64,000 nt of DNA from Streptomyces zhaozhouensis (GTDB lineage: Bacteria > Actinomycetota > Actinomycetes > Streptomycetales > Streptomycetaceae), in contig NZ_OCNE01000001.1 of NCBI RefSeq assembly GCF_900230195.1, positions 558,001-622,000 of the forward strand. Direction: 5' to 3'. Positions 47,227 to 56,368 of the stretch are shown here, in pieces. Below the pieces are notes generated by a model. The model ran no database searches and had not been told where the DNA came from. It saw only the letters and a program-made list of their open reading frames with translations. A program made the translations under genes and the position numbers. How positions within the stretch are numbered: position 1 is the stretch's first letter; each line of letters starts with the position of its first letter.

Positions 47227-48702
47227 ATGTCGGATAGTTCCGCGCCCCGGACCGCTCGGGCATCCGGCTCGCAGGGTCAGTCCCCGTCCTCGCAGGCACA
47301 GGGCAGCGCCCTGCTGCGCTCCCTCACCGGGCTGCTCGCCAACTGGCTTCCGGAGCAACGCTGGTTCGCGGGCAAGGGGCGCCCGCTCGGCGAGCTGGCG
47401 CTGATCTCGGCGACCGAGCTGCTCCCCCTCTCCCCCACGGGCACCGCCCCCGGCCTGCTCCACCTGCTGGTGCGGGCGGGGGCACGGCCCGGCCGGTCGC
47501 CCGACGCCTCGGCCGGCGACTGCTACCAGCTGCTGCTCGGGGTCAGGGCCGCGCTGCCCGACGCGCTCGGACCGGCACTGGTCGGCCGCCCCACCGAGGG
47601 GCCGCTGCGCGGGCGGGCCGTCTACGAGGCGCTGCACGACCCGCGCCTGGCCGGGCTGCTGCTGGAGCGGCTGCGCACCCCCGGCCGCCTGGGCACCCTG
47701 ACCTTCGGCCGGGCGCCCGGCGCCGCCATCCCCTCCGGCCTCGCGCCCCGCGTGCTCACCGGCGAACAGACCAACTCGTCCGTGGTCTTCGGCGACGCCC
47801 ACATCCTCAAGCTCTTCCGCCGGGTCTCCCCCGGCGTCAACCCCGACCTGGAGCTGCCGCTGGCGCTGGCCAGGACCGGCTGCGCCCGGGTGCCGGCGCC
47901 GGCCGCCTGGTTCGAGGCGCACTGGCCGGGCGGCCCCGACGAGCCGCTGACCCTGGGGGTGCTCCAGCCGTTCCTCGCCGGCTCGACCGACGGGTGGCAA
48001 CTGGCCCAGCGTTCGCTCGCCGAGGGCCCGGACTTCACGCCGGCCGCCCACGCGCTCGGCAGGGCCACGGCCGAGGTGCACGCCGCGCTGGCCGAGGCGC
48101 TGCCCACCGACCTGCTGGCCGGGCGCCGGCTGGAGGGCATCGCGCTGGGCATGATGGAACGGCTGGACCAGGCCGTCGAGGTGGTCTCCGCGCTCCGCCC
48201 CTACCGCGACGGGCTGCGCCGGGGCTATGTCGCGCTCGCCGATCACGCGGCGCGCGGCGGCAGCGCCCGCGTCCAACGGCTGCACGGCGACCTCCACCTC
48301 GGCCAGGTGCTGACGGCCCAGGGCCCGGGGGGCGAGGCCGGCGCCCACTGGACCATGATCGACTTCGAGGGCGAGCCGGCCAGGCCGCTCGCCGACCGCA
48401 GGGAGCCGGGGCCGCCGGTGCGGGACGTGGCGGGAATGCTGCGCTCCTTCGACTACGCGGCCTGCCAGCACCAGGTGGACGGCGACTCCGGAGCCGCCGA
48501 GTGGTCCCGCGCCAACCGGGCCGCCTACTGCGCCGGCTACGCGGACGCCGGGGGCGAGGACCCCCTGGCCGAACGGGAGCTGCTGCTCTCGTACGAGACG
48601 GACAAGGCCGTCTACGAGGTGCTGTACGAGGCGCGCCACCGGCCCTCCTGGCTGCCGGTCCCGATGATGGCGATCCGGCGGCTGGCCGAGGCCGCCGCCT
48701 GA
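47227..48702 (+). CDS. mak: Maltokinase (Mak/Pep2)
   Basis: The 491-residue kinase phosphorylates maltose with ATP to maltose-1-phosphate, the GlgE donor. An N-terminal cap domain ([21 protein letters not shown], about 37-57, is a Mak hallmark) precedes an aminoglycoside-phosphotransferase-like fold with ILKLFRRV, catalytic loop [11 protein letters not shown] (about 354-364) and metal-binding [16 protein letters not shown], then [17 protein letters not shown] 47227 has AAAGGAT upstream. The first 30 residues are Ser/Gln-rich. It lies between treS and glgB, completing the pathway. Confidence 0.94.
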   Translation: MSDSSAPRTARASGSQGQSPSSQAQGSALLRSLTGLLANWLPEQRWFAGKGRPLGELALISATELLPLSPTGTAPGLLHLLVRAGARPGRSPDASAGDCYQLLLGVRAALPDALGPALVGRPTEGPLRGRAVYEALHDPRLAGLLLERLRTPGRLGTLTFGRAPGAAIPSGLAPRVLTGEQTNSSVVFGDAHILKLFRRVSPGVNPDLELPLALARTGCARVPAPAAWFEAHWPGGPDEPLTLGVLQPFLAGSTDGWQLAQRSLAEGPDFTPAAHALGRATAEVHAALAEALPTDLLAGRRLEGIALGMMERLDQAVEVVSALRPYRDGLRRGYVALADHAARGGSARVQRLHGDLHLGQVLTAQGPGGEAGAHWTMIDFEGEPARPLADRREPGPPVRDVAGMLRSFDYAACQHQVDGDSGAAEWSRANRAAYCAGYADAGGEDPLAERELLLSYETDKAVYEVLYEARHRPSWLPVPMMAIRRLAEAAA

Positions 48703-48773
48703 GCACACCTCCCCGTCCCGCATCCTGTCGATCCCCCGGCGCTCCCGCCGTTCCCCCCGAGGAGACCCGCACC

Positions 48774-50981
48774 GTGAAGCTTTCCGCCCAGGACCGCGCG
48801 TTGTTGCTCGAAGGAGCGCACTACGATCCGCACGCGCTGCTGGGGGCGCATCCGGTCGCGAAGGGGACGCTCGTTCGCGCGCTGCGCCCGCTCGCGCGCC
48901 GGGTCTCGGTGCGCGTCGGCGGCGTGGACACCGCGTTGGAGGCCCTGGGGGACGGCCTCTTCGCCGGCGTGCTGCCGGGCCCGCCGCCCGAGGAGTACCG
49001 GCTGGTGACGGCCTACCCCGACGGCTCCGAGTCGGTGGGACACGACGCCTACCGCTTTCTGCCGGCCCTCGGCGAGCTGGACCTCCACCTGATCGCCGAG
49101 GGCCGGCACGAACGGCTGTGGGAGGCCCTCGGCGCCCGCCCGATGGTCCACCAGGGCGTGGCCGGCACCCGCTTCACCGTCTGGGCACCGAACGCGCGCG
49201 GGGTGCGGGTGGTCGGGGACTTCACCCACTGGGAGCGGACGGCGCTGCCGATGCGCTCGCTCGGCGCGAGCGGCGTGTGGGAGCTGTTCGTCCCGGGGGT
49301 GGACTCCGGCGCGCTGTACAAGTACGACGTGTTCGGCGCCGACGGCGTGCACTCCCTGCGCGCGGACCCGCTCGCGCGCCGCACCGAGTGCCCGCCGGCC
49401 AACGCCTCCGTCGTGCACCGCGGCGAGTACGTCTGGGGCGACGACGCCTGGCTGGCCTCCCGCGCGCGGCGCCGGCCGCACGCCGCGCCGATGTCGGTCT
49501 ACGAGCTGCACCCCGCCTCCTGGCGCCCCGGGCTCGGCTACCGCGAGCTCGCCGAGGAACTCCCGGCCTACGTGAACGACCTGGGCTTCACCCACGTCGA
49601 GCTGATGCCCCCGGCCGAGCACCCCTTCGGCGGCTCCTGGGGCTACCAGGTGACCGGCTACTGGGCGCCCACCGCCAGACTCGGCACCCCGGACGACTTC
49701 AAGCACCTGGTGGACGCGCTCCACCAGGCCGGGATCGGGGTGCTGATCGACTGGGTGCCCGCGCACTTCCCGAAGGACGAGTGGGCGCTGGCCCGCTTCG
49801 ACGGCACCCCCTGCTACGAGCACCCCGACCCGCGCCGCGCCGAGCACCCGGACTGGGGCACGCTGGAGTTCGACTACGGCCGCCGCGAGGTGCGCAACTT
49901 CCTGGTGGCCAACGCCGTCTACTGGTGCGAGGAGTACCACGTGGACGGGCTGCGGGTGGACGCCGTCGCCTCCATGCTCTACCTGGACTACTCGCGCGAG
50001 GAAGGCGAGTGGCTGCCCAACGCGCACGGCGGCCGGGAGAACCTGGACGCCGTCGCCTTCCTCCAGGAGATGAACGCCACGGTCTACCGCCGCTGCCCCG
50101 GTGTCTTCACCGTCGCCGAGGAGTCCACGGCCTGGGACGGCGTCACCCGCTCCACCGACCACGGCGGGCTGGGCTTCGGCTTCAAGTGGAACATGGGCTG
50201 GATGCACGACTCGCTGAGGTATCTGGCGGAGGACCCGGTACACCGGGCGTGGCACCACCACCGCATGACGTTCGCCATGCACTACGCCTACTCGGAGAAC
50301 TACGTGCTGCCCTTCTCCCACGACGAGGTGGTCCACGGCAAGGGCGCGCTGGTCAACAAGATGCCGGGCGACTGGTGGCGCCGCCGGGCCGACCTGCGGG
50401 CCGCACTGGGGTTCATGTGGTCCCATCCGGGCAAGCAACTGCTGTTCATGGGGCAGGAGTTCGCCCAGGGCGCCGAGTGGTCGGAGACCGAGGGCCCCCA
50501 GTGGTGGGTGCTCGACGACGACTACGTGGCCGCCGGCGACCACCGGGGCGTGCGCGACCTGGTGCGCGAGCTGAACGCGCGCTACCGCGCGACCCCCGCG
50601 CTCTGGGAGCGCGACACCGACCCGGGCGGCTTCTCCTGGGTCGCGGCCGACGCCGCCGCCGACAACGTGCTGGCGTTCCTGCGCTTCGCCGCCGACGGGA
50701 GCCCGCTACTGGCGGTCAGCAACTTCTCCGCCGTGGTCCGCCCGGACTACCGGCTGGGGGTGCCCGCCGCCGCCGACGCCTGGCGCGAGGTGCTGAACAC
50801 CGACGCGCTCCGCTACGGCGGCGGCGGGGTCATCAACCCCGAGCCGCTGAAGGCCGAGGCGGCCCCCAGCCACGGCCAGCCGGCCAGCGTGACCCCGACG
50901 CTGCCGCCGCTGGCCACCGTCTGGTTCGCCCCGGCCCCCGACCCCTACGAGCGGGCCGAGCCCGCCTCCGACTCCCGGTAG
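48774..50981 (+). CDS. glgB: Glycogen branching enzyme GlgB
   Basis: The 735-residue GH13_9 enzyme has an extra N-terminal beta-domain (about 1-110), CBM48 (about 120-220) and a catalytic barrel. D396 in [15 protein letters not shown] is the nucleophile, E449 in [13 protein letters not shown] the acid/base and [12 protein letters not shown] the third carboxylate. It cuts alpha-1,4 chains made by GlgE and re-attaches them as alpha-1,6 branches. GTG 48774 has GAGGAG 9 nt upstream. Its last 37 nt overlap the 3' end of the convergent amidohydrolase gene. Confidence 0.95.
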   Translation: MKLSAQDRALLLEGAHYDPHALLGAHPVAKGTLVRALRPLARRVSVRVGGVDTALEALGDGLFAGVLPGPPPEEYRLVTAYPDGSESVGHDAYRFLPALGELDLHLIAEGRHERLWEALGARPMVHQGVAGTRFTVWAPNARGVRVVGDFTHWERTALPMRSLGASGVWELFVPGVDSGALYKYDVFGADGVHSLRADPLARRTECPPANASVVHRGEYVWGDDAWLASRARRRPHAAPMSVYELHPASWRPGLGYRELAEELPAYVNDLGFTHVELMPPAEHPFGGSWGYQVTGYWAPTARLGTPDDFKHLVDALHQAGIGVLIDWVPAHFPKDEWALARFDGTPCYEHPDPRRAEHPDWGTLEFDYGRREVRNFLVANAVYWCEEYHVDGLRVDAVASMLYLDYSREEGEWLPNAHGGRENLDAVAFLQEMNATVYRRCPGVFTVAEESTAWDGVTRSTDHGGLGFGFKWNMGWMHDSLRYLAEDPVHRAWHHHRMTFAMHYAYSENYVLPFSHDEVVHGKGALVNKMPGDWWRRRADLRAALGFMWSHPGKQLLFMGQEFAQGAEWSETEGPQWWVLDDDYVAAGDHRGVRDLVRELNARYRATPALWERDTDPGGFSWVAADAAADNVLAFLRFAADGSPLLAVSNFSAVVRPDYRLGVPAAADAWREVLNTDALRYGGGGVINPEPLKAEAAPSHGQPASVTPTLPPLATVWFAPAPDPYERAEPASDSR

Positions 50982-52180
50982 AACGGGTCGAGGACCTCGC
51001 CGACGCCGCGCCCGGTGTCGTAGGAGTAGACCTCGCGGCCCTCGACGAAGACCCGCAGCGCGCGGCTCATCACGTCGAGCGGGTCGCCCGACCAGATCAC
51101 CACGTCGCCGTCGAGCCCCGGCCGCAGCGCGCCGACCCGGTCGTCGAGACCGAGGATCGCGGCCGGGTTGGTGGTGATGGTGGCCAGCGCCCGGTCCCGG
51201 TCCAGCCCCTCCTTGACGCTCAACGTCACCTGGTGGACCAGGAAGTTGATCGGCACCACCGGGTGGTCGGTGGTGATCGCCACCCGCACGCCGGCGCGGT
51301 CCAGGATGCCCGGGTTGGCCAGGGTGCGGTGGCGCACCTCCACCTTGCTGCGCGAGGTGAAGAGCGGCCCGCTGATCACCGGGATCTCCCGGCGGGCGAT
51401 CTCGTCGGCCAGCAGATGCCCCTCGGTGCCGTGGTTGAGCACCAGCCGGTAGCCGAACTCGTCGGCCAGCCGGATCGCCGTGGCGATGTCGTCGGCGCGG
51501 TGGCTGTGCTGGCACCACGGCAGTTCACCGTCCAGCACACGGACCAGCGCCTCCAGGGTGAGGTCGCGCTCGAACGGCTTCCCCTCCTCCTCGGCCCGCG
51601 CCCGGCGCGCGCGGTAGTCCTGTGCGCGGGTGAACGCGTCCCTGATCACGGCGGCGACGCCCTGCCGGGTGGAGGGCAGCTGCTTCTTCTCGCCGTAGAT
51701 CCGCTTGGGGTTCTCGCCCAACGCGCTCTTCACGCTGACCGGTTGGCGCACCAGCATGTCGTCGACGGTCCGGCCCCAGCACTTGACCGCGACGGTCTGG
51801 CCGCCGATGGGGTTGCCGGAGCCCGGCTTGATCACGGCGCTGGTGACGCCGCCGGCGAGCGCGTCGGCGAAGCCGAGGTCGGCCGGGTTGATGGCGTCCA
51901 ACGCCCGCATCCGCGCGCCGACCGGGTCGGTCATCTCGTTGGTGTCCTGGCCGGCCCAGCCCTCGGCCTCCTCGTGGACCCCGATGTGTCCGTGCGCCTC
52001 CACGAACCCCGGCAGCACCCACCGCCCGGCCGCGTCCACGACCCGCACCCCGTCCGGCACCGCCACCTCGGCGTCGGGCCCGACGGCCGCGATCCTCCCG
52101 TCAACCACCAGCACCGTGCCTCCGGTGATGGGCTCGCCGTCCACGGGCACCACATAACCGGATCTGATCGCTATGTCCAT
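50945..52180 (-). CDS. Metal-dependent amidohydrolase (imidazolonepropionase-like)
   Basis: The 411-residue protein is an amidohydrolase-superfamily member. A small N-terminal beta domain leads to [14 protein letters not shown] (first metal His pair), then CQHSHRADD and [14 protein letters not shown] (further metal/active-site His), and [14 protein letters not shown] with the late Asp. The C-terminal strand returns to the beta domain ([20 protein letters not shown]). No signal peptide is seen. The reaction is hydrolysis of a C-N bond in a cyclic amide, dipeptide or similar; the substrate is unknown. Its 3' end overlaps glgB antisense by 37 nt, so convergent transcription may interfere. Confidence 0.9.
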   Translation of the reverse strand: MDIAIRSGYVVPVDGEPITGGTVLVVDGRIAAVGPDAEVAVPDGVRVVDAAGRWVLPGFVEAHGHIGVHEEAEGWAGQDTNEMTDPVGARMRALDAINPADLGFADALAGGVTSAVIKPGSGNPIGGQTVAVKCWGRTVDDMLVRQPVSVKSALGENPKRIYGEKKQLPSTRQGVAAVIRDAFTRAQDYRARRARAEEEGKPFERDLTLEALVRVLDGELPWCQHSHRADDIATAIRLADEFGYRLVLNHGTEGHLLADEIARREIPVISGPLFTSRSKVEVRHRTLANPGILDRAGVRVAITTDHPVVPINFLVHQVTLSVKEGLDRDRALATITTNPAAILGLDDRVGALRPGLDGDVVIWSGDPLDVMSRALRVFVEGREVYSYDTGRGVGEVLDPFYRESEAGSARS

Positions 52181-52286
52181 GGCGCCCGAACCTACCGCCT
52201 CACCGGCGGTTTCCGGGAGCGGCGGCCTTGCCGGCGCTTTGGGGAGCGACCACCGTCCGCGACTGATCGGTGTCCTGCCGCCCTCA

Positions 52287-52357
52287 CCCCGGCGGCCGGT
52301 TACCCGCGCAGTTCCCCGCGCCCCTCCAACCCCCTCAGGGGCGCGGGGAACCGCGCG
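52287..52357. repeat. Streptomyces-type palindromic repeat, complete copy
   Basis: A 39-nt unit (ccccggcggccggttacccg followed by cgcagttccccgcgcccct) is followed by its inverted partner: arms 52305-52325 and 52337-52357 pair over 21 bp with one mismatch. This GCAGTTCCCCGCGCCCCT palindrome is frequent in intergenic streptomycete DNA. It lies upstream of the amidohydrolase and downstream of the TetR gene on the minus strand. Confidence 0.75.
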
Positions 52358-52420
52358 AATGCCGGGCGGCGGGCCGCGGTCGACTACGGAGCTTCATGGA
52401 CGGGTGGGTCGTCGACGTGA

Positions 52421-52459
52421 CCCCGGCGGCCGGTTACTCGCGCAGTTCCCCGCGCCCCT
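52421..52459. repeat. Second copy of the palindromic repeat, one arm only
   Basis: These 39 bases match 52287-52325 at 38 positions (one C-to-T) but lack the inverted partner. The two copies are 134 bp apart in a 328-base region without genes (52181-52508). Confidence 0.7.
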
Positions 52460-52508
52460 CACACGCCGGCGCCGGCTCGGGGGACTGCGCGCGGGGGGCG
52501 GTCGGTCC

Positions 52509-53150
52509 TCACGGGGCCCGCCGGCCCGAGGCCGCGCGGCCGAGGTGGATCAGGCGGAGTCGGAGGCCGGTGGCGGCGGCGACCTCGGGGGCGGACGGGC
52601 CCTCGTCGAGCATCGCCGAGAGGAAGGCCGAGACGGCCAGCACCATCTGGTCGACCAGCAGCCCGGCGAGCATCTCCAGCTCGGACTCGCTCCAGCCCTC
52701 GGACATCTCCTCCAGCGCGAGAACGGCGGCCAACTCCCGCACGAAGCGATCGAGTTGCTCGGCGATGGCCAGGCGCACGGCACGGACGCCGCCGTGCCGC
52801 TCGCGCACCAGGAAACGCAGATGCGCGGGGTGGGCGCGGACATGGCGCTCGATCAGCGCGACGGTGTGGTCGATCCGGTCCCCGACGTCGTCGTGCTCGA
52901 CGAGGGTGGCACGGACCAGGGTGTGCAGGTTGCCGAGGGCCTGGTGGACGAGGGCGACGCCCAGGTCCTCGATGTCGCGGAAGTGCCGGTAGAAGGCCGT
53001 GGGCGTGACGCCCACGGCACGGGTGACCTCGCGCAGGCCGAGGCTGGAGAGGCTCTGCTCCTCCAGCAGGTCGAGCGCGGCGTCGAGCATCGCCTGACGC
53101 GTCCTCAGCTTCTGGGCCTCGCGGGACCCGGTCACGGTGGTGCGGCTCAT
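52509..53150 (-). CDS. TetR-family transcriptional regulator
   Basis: The 213-residue regulator has an N-terminal helix-turn-helix (AMLDAALDLLEEQSLSSLGLREVTRAVGVTPTAFYRHFRDIEDL, about 20-62) and a helical ligand domain. The VTPTAFYRHF recognition helix and TALVHQAL-like continuation resemble TetR proteins that control membrane lipid or fatty-acid genes, but that is only a resemblance. It is divergent from a small membrane protein; three copies of ACAACTGTT in the 106-nt gap are the likely operator. Confidence 0.92.
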   Translation of the reverse strand: MSRTTVTGSREAQKLRTRQAMLDAALDLLEEQSLSSLGLREVTRAVGVTPTAFYRHFRDIEDLGVALVHQALGNLHTLVRATLVEHDDVGDRIDHTVALIERHVRAHPAHLRFLVRERHGGVRAVRLAIAEQLDRFVRELAAVLALEEMSEGWSESELEMLAGLLVDQMVLAVSAFLSAMLDEGPSAPEVAAATGLRLRLIHLGRAASGRRAP

Positions 53151-53162
53151 CCGATTCAGTAA

Positions 53163-53232
53163 ACAACTGTTTCCCCGTGCGCGCCAGGATCGCTACACTC
53201 AGACTCAGTGCACAACTGTTCCTACAACTGTT
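53163..53232. promoter_or_regulatory. Triple ACAACTGTT operator and promoter between TetR and membrane protein
   Basis: ACAACTGTT occurs at 53163-53171, 53212-53220 and 53224-53232. The first lies in AAACA-AC-TGTTT, and the last two are flanked by CAGTG and CACTG, an extended dyad. TACACT (53194-53199) is a good -10 for the rightward gene, so the latter pair would sit over the transcription start. Confidence 0.65.
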
Positions 53233-53256
53233 CACTGAACCCGAAGGGGGCCGATC

Positions 53257-53655
53257 GTGCTCTTCCTCGTCTTCGCGCTCGCCGGGCTCGGCGTCCTGAC
53301 CGGTGCCGCCGCCCATCTGCCGGTGGACCTCACGCTGGTGGCGGGGTGCGGCATCGCGACCTGGCTGGCGCTCTTCGCCGTGCGGGAACGGCTCGCCGCG
53401 CGCGGGGAGTCGGCGGGGCGACGGACCGTGGACGACGCCGCCGTGGCCGCGTTCGTCGCGGGCCTGACCGGGCTGCTGGTCGGCAACCTGCTGCTCGGAC
53501 CGTTGGCCCTGGCGTTCTCCGCCGTGGCACTGCTGCGGGGCACGCGCCGCCGCGGCCGGGCGCTGCTGGGCGCGGCGCTGGGCGTCGCGGACCTCGCGGT
53601 GCTGGCCGCGCTGGTCTCGCTCAACGGCACCCTCTTCTGGTCGGCCGCGGGCTGA
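53257..53655 (+). CDS. Small membrane protein (DUF4190-like topology)
   Basis: The 132-residue protein has about four hydrophobic segments: 1-20, 24-40, 62-92 and 103-125. A charged loop (RERLAARGESAGRRTVDD) follows the second. GTG 53257 has AAGGGGG upstream. No catalytic motif is visible. It is divergent from, and probably repressed by, the TetR protein; TetR targets of this kind are often efflux or membrane-stress genes, but this protein is too small for a known transporter. Function unknown. Confidence 0.75.
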   Translation: MLFLVFALAGLGVLTGAAAHLPVDLTLVAGCGIATWLALFAVRERLAARGESAGRRTVDDAAVAAFVAGLTGLLVGNLLLGPLALAFSAVALLRGTRRRGRALLGAALGVADLAVLAALVSLNGTLFWSAAG

Positions 53656-53681
53656 GCCGCCGCCGTGGTTAGAGTGACGGC

Positions 53682-54602
53682 ATGAGCGCGAGTGGGCTGG
53701 GGTACGCGGACGTGCGGGCGGCGGCCGAGCGGATCGCGGGGGTCACGCGGCCGGTGGCGCTGGCGCGTGCGGGGGAACGGACGTGGTTCGCCCTGGAGTT
53801 CCTCCAGCACACCGGGTCGTTCAAGGCACGCGGCGCGCTCAACTTCCTCAGCGAACGGCGCGCGGCCGGCCGGCTGCCCGCCGCCGGCGTGGCGATCGCC
53901 TCCGGCGGCAACGCGGGGCTCGCCGCCGCCTGGGCCGCGGCGCGCGAGGGGGTGCCGGCGACGGTGTTCACGCCCACCACCGCGCCCGGCGTCAAGGTCG
54001 CGCGGCTGCGCGCGCTGGGCGCCGAGGTGCGGCAGGTCGGCACGGAGTACGCCGAGGCGGCCGAGGCGTGCGCGCGGTTCGTCGCCGAGAGCGGCGCACT
54101 CGCCTCGCACGCCTACGACCAGCCGCTGGTCGCCGCCGGCGCCGGGACCCTGGTCGAGGAGATCCTCGCGGCCCGCCCCTCGGTGACCACGGTGGTGGTC
54201 GCGGTGGGCGGCGGCGGGCTGCTGGCCGGGGTGGCGGCGGCCGCCGCGGAGCACGGGCTGGACGTGGTGGGCGTGGAGCCCGCGCACTGCCGGGCGTGGC
54301 ACGCGGCGCTGGAGGCCGGGCGGGTGGTGGACGTGCCCGTGGCCTCGGTCGCGGCCGACTCGCTGGGCGCGCGCCGGGTCTCGGCCGACGCGCTGTGGTG
54401 GGGCCGGCAGCCCCATGTGCGCGCGGAGTTGGTGGAGGACGAGACGATCGTCGCCACCCGGCTCCGGCTCTGGCGTGAGCACCGGATCGCGGTGGAGCAC
54501 GCGGCGGCCACGGCGCTGGCCGGGGCGCCTGACGGGTCCGCGGGCGAGGTCTGCGTGGTGCTCTGCGGCGCCAACACGGACCCCTCCGACCTCGCCGGCT
54601 GA
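53682..54602 (+). CDS. PLP-dependent threonine/serine dehydratase-like enzyme
   Basis: The 306-residue fold-type II PLP enzyme has the Schiff-base Lys in HTGSFKARGALNFL (about residue 49), phosphate-binding glycines in VAVGGGGLLAGVAAA, the cofactor loop ASGGNAGLAAAWAA and the pyridine-N contact in LCGANTD, where Cys replaces the common Ser. It lacks a C-terminal ACT domain, so it resembles catabolic serine/threonine dehydratases rather than IlvA. It starts 27 nt after the membrane-protein gene and may share its promoter. Confidence 0.9.
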   Translation: MSASGLGYADVRAAAERIAGVTRPVALARAGERTWFALEFLQHTGSFKARGALNFLSERRAAGRLPAAGVAIASGGNAGLAAAWAAAREGVPATVFTPTTAPGVKVARLRALGAEVRQVGTEYAEAAEACARFVAESGALASHAYDQPLVAAGAGTLVEEILAARPSVTTVVVAVGGGGLLAGVAAAAAEHGLDVVGVEPAHCRAWHAALEAGRVVDVPVASVAADSLGARRVSADALWWGRQPHVRAELVEDETIVATRLRLWREHRIAVEHAAATALAGAPDGSAGEVCVVLCGANTDPSDLAG

Positions 54603-54615
54603 CGCCCGCGACCGC

Positions 54616-54885
54616 TCAGTCCTCGTCCTCCTCGTCCTCCTCGTCCAGCTCGAACACGAAGTAGAGACTCAGCGTGTGGGGCTCGTCCTCGCCGAGCATG
54701 TTGTCCCAGGAGACGTCCGTCACCCGGACGTCGTGCGCGGCCACCCAGTGGCCCGCCCTGGCGAACGCCTCGGAGGCGGTGACGCCCATGAAGAGCTTGC
54801 AGGCGACGGGGTAGACCTGGGTGTCCTCGTCCGAGTCGTCGAAACCGGCGGGGACTTCGACGCACATGTCGGGGTCGAATGCCAT
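54616..54885 (-). CDS. Small acidic protein of unknown function
   Basis: The 89-residue protein has no recognised motif. It is strongly acidic, ending in a run of 11 Glu/Asp residues (after YFVFELD), with a central mixed region (CKLFMGVTASEAFARAGHWVAAHDVRVTDVSWDNML). No membrane segment or signal is present. It starts at ATG 54885 and converges on the PLP enzyme with a 13-nt gap. The even codon periodicity and clean start support a real gene. Confidence 0.6.
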   Translation of the reverse strand: MAFDPDMCVEVPAGFDDSDEDTQVYPVACKLFMGVTASEAFARAGHWVAAHDVRVTDVSWDNMLGEDEPHTLSLYFVFELDEEDEEDED

Positions 54886-54998
54886 GCGGGTGCCTTTCCG
54901 GTCACGGGACGGTCGGGCCTGTCACGACGGGGCGCGCCCGCGACCTGGACACCGGGAAGGACGAGAAGGCGCGCCCGGGGGTTGCTCGCGCCGGCGCG

Positions 54999-55610
54999 TC
55001 ACGGGGGCGCGGTCCACCGCGCCGAGGCGCGCCGCCACGCCTCGTCCCAGGCGGCGGCCCGACGGCGGTCCAGGAGGCAGGCGGTCGCGGCGTACGCGCC
55101 CCTGCCGGTGACGGCGACCGCGCCGCCGCCGGCCCCGCCCCATCCCACCGCGCGGTAGCGGATGGCGTCCCGGCTCATCGGCGGGTCGGCGACGTTCCCC
55201 TCGCCGTCCACCCAGATCCGCGTCCGCGCCCCGGCGGCCAGTCCCGGCAGCACCTCGGCGGTGCCGGTGCGGACGGTGCCGTCCGGCGCGGTGTACCGGA
55301 CCTCGGCCGGGTAGCGCGTCTCCCGCGCCTCCGCCGAGCCCGGCTCAGGATGGCGCGGCGCGTCGTCCACCAGCGCGGCCTCCAGATGGCGCCCCTCCCC
55401 CGCCTCCCGGCGCGCCGCGGCGGTCAGCGCGTCGTGGACGGACGAGCCGACGGCCCAGGCCACCAGCGGGGCGGCGAGCGTGACCGTCGACGCCAACACC
55501 AGGCCGACCCACGCCTGGAGGAGGTCGTCGCGGCGGCGGAGCGGGTTCCGGCGCCACCGCCACCAGCGGTCGACGGGCGGGGGTTGGGCGCGCGGGATCG
55601 GTTCTGACAT
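54999..55610 (-). CDS. Rv1733c-like membrane protein
   Basis: The 203-residue protein has the layout of the Rv1733c family widespread in actinomycetes: a short cytoplasmic N-terminus with WWRWRRNPLRRRDD, a first membrane helix (about 32-54), an extracytoplasmic domain of about 100 residues (RYTAPDGTVRTGTAEVLPGLAAGARTRIWVDGEGN) and a second hydrophobic segment (about 153-175) before a basic tail. The second segment is weak and Gly/Ala-rich. Function is unknown. Confidence 0.82.
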   Translation of the reverse strand: MSEPIPRAQPPPVDRWWRWRRNPLRRRDDLLQAWVGLVLASTVTLAAPLVAWAVGSSVHDALTAAARREAGEGRHLEAALVDDAPRHPEPGSAEARETRYPAEVRYTAPDGTVRTGTAEVLPGLAAGARTRIWVDGEGNVADPPMSRDAIRYRAVGWGGAGGGAVAVTGRGAYAATACLLDRRRAAAWDEAWRRASARWTAPP

Positions 55611-55635
55611 GGTTCCGTCCCTTCGGGCGGGGGGC

Positions 55636-55716
55636 GGGGCGCGGTGGACGGGCTCCGTTCCACCGCGCCCCTCAGGAAGGGCCCCAAAAAGAAAAAGACC
55701 CCGGCGGCGGCCGGAG
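55636..55716 (-). terminator. Tandem terminators after the zinc-finger gene, one with a T-tract
   Basis: On the minus strand, CTCCGGC-CGCC-GCCGGGG (55716-55699) is followed at once by TCTTTTTCTTTTT (55698-55686), a textbook intrinsic terminator and rare in such GC-rich DNA. A second hairpin without a T-tract, GGGGCGCGGTGGA and its complement (55636-55671), lies just beyond. Confidence 0.85.
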
Positions 55717-55743
55717 CTGACGGTGTCGGTGGGGGTCCGAGGG

Positions 55744-56067
55744 TCAGCCCGCGCGCTCCCGGCAGGGGACGCACAACCGGGCGTGCGGCAGGATCTCCAG
55801 GCGTCCCGCCGGGATCGGCGCGGCGCACCCCTGGCAGGCGCCGTAGGTGCCGGCGGCGAGCCGGGCGAGCGCGGCGTCGATGTCCTCCAACGCGGCGCGC
55901 ACGGCGCCCCGTTGGGTCACGGTCAGCGCGTCGTTGCCCGCGCCGGCGGTGGACTCGTCGAGAGCCCGCAACTGCTCCAACCGGGTCGCGCGCTCGTGGA
56001 CGAGCCGCTCCCTCACCTGCCGCTCGTCCAGCGCGTCGGCCGGGGGCCGGGACGTCTCCGGTGCCAT
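55744..56067 (-). CDS. DksA/TraR-type C4 zinc-finger protein
   Basis: The 107-residue protein has an N-terminal coiled coil (about 12-65, RERLVHERATRLEQLRALDE and AALEDIDAALARLAAGTYG) and a zinc ribbon C78-x2-C81-x17-C99-x2-C102. DksA/TraR proteins enter the RNA polymerase secondary channel and modulate initiation; actinobacterial short members are less studied. The coiled-coil tip lacks an obvious DxxDxA but has DDI/DIDAA-like acidic residues. ATG 56067 is preferred, with GAAGGG about 10 nt upstream. It is divergent from the histidine kinase and ends at a strong terminator. Confidence 0.9.
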   Translation of the reverse strand: MAPETSRPPADALDERQVRERLVHERATRLEQLRALDESTAGAGNDALTVTQRGAVRAALEDIDAALARLAAGTYGACQGCAAPIPAGRLEILPHARLCVPCRERAG

Positions 56068-56368
56068 AGCGAACTTGATCCCTTCGCCACACAATCGTAT
56101 GGAGGAGTGGTCCGGCGCACCGGTCCGCTCCTCCCTGAAATTCCCAGTGTCACCCGACCCCCGTGGCGACCGCCATGGGGCGCGGACCCCATTTCGGGTG
56201 GGTAGCGTGGTGCAGAGGGCGCGGCCGACGGCCCGCCCCGGCCGAGGCGAATGGGGCCCGGTCGCCATCGACCCGTCGCGACGCGCCAGGCAGGCTTGGC
56301 CGGGGACGGTGCCGCGTCGCCCCCGGCGCGGTCGCGGGCACAGGCGGGAACGAGGAGGCGCGGATCCG
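56068..56368. other. Divergent region between zinc-finger gene and histidine kinase
   Basis: No gene is supported in these 301 bases. On the minus strand TACGAT (about 56094-56089) is a possible -10 for the zinc-finger gene. The kinase side is GC-rich; GAGGAGG (56352-56358) is the kinase ribosome-binding site. Nothing else was recognised. Confidence 0.4.

Noticed and set aside
47994..48773. Extension of the glgB frame into the maltokinase gene
   Set aside because: This stretch is maltokinase coding sequence read in another frame; GTG 48774 follows GAGGAG and starts GlgB homology.
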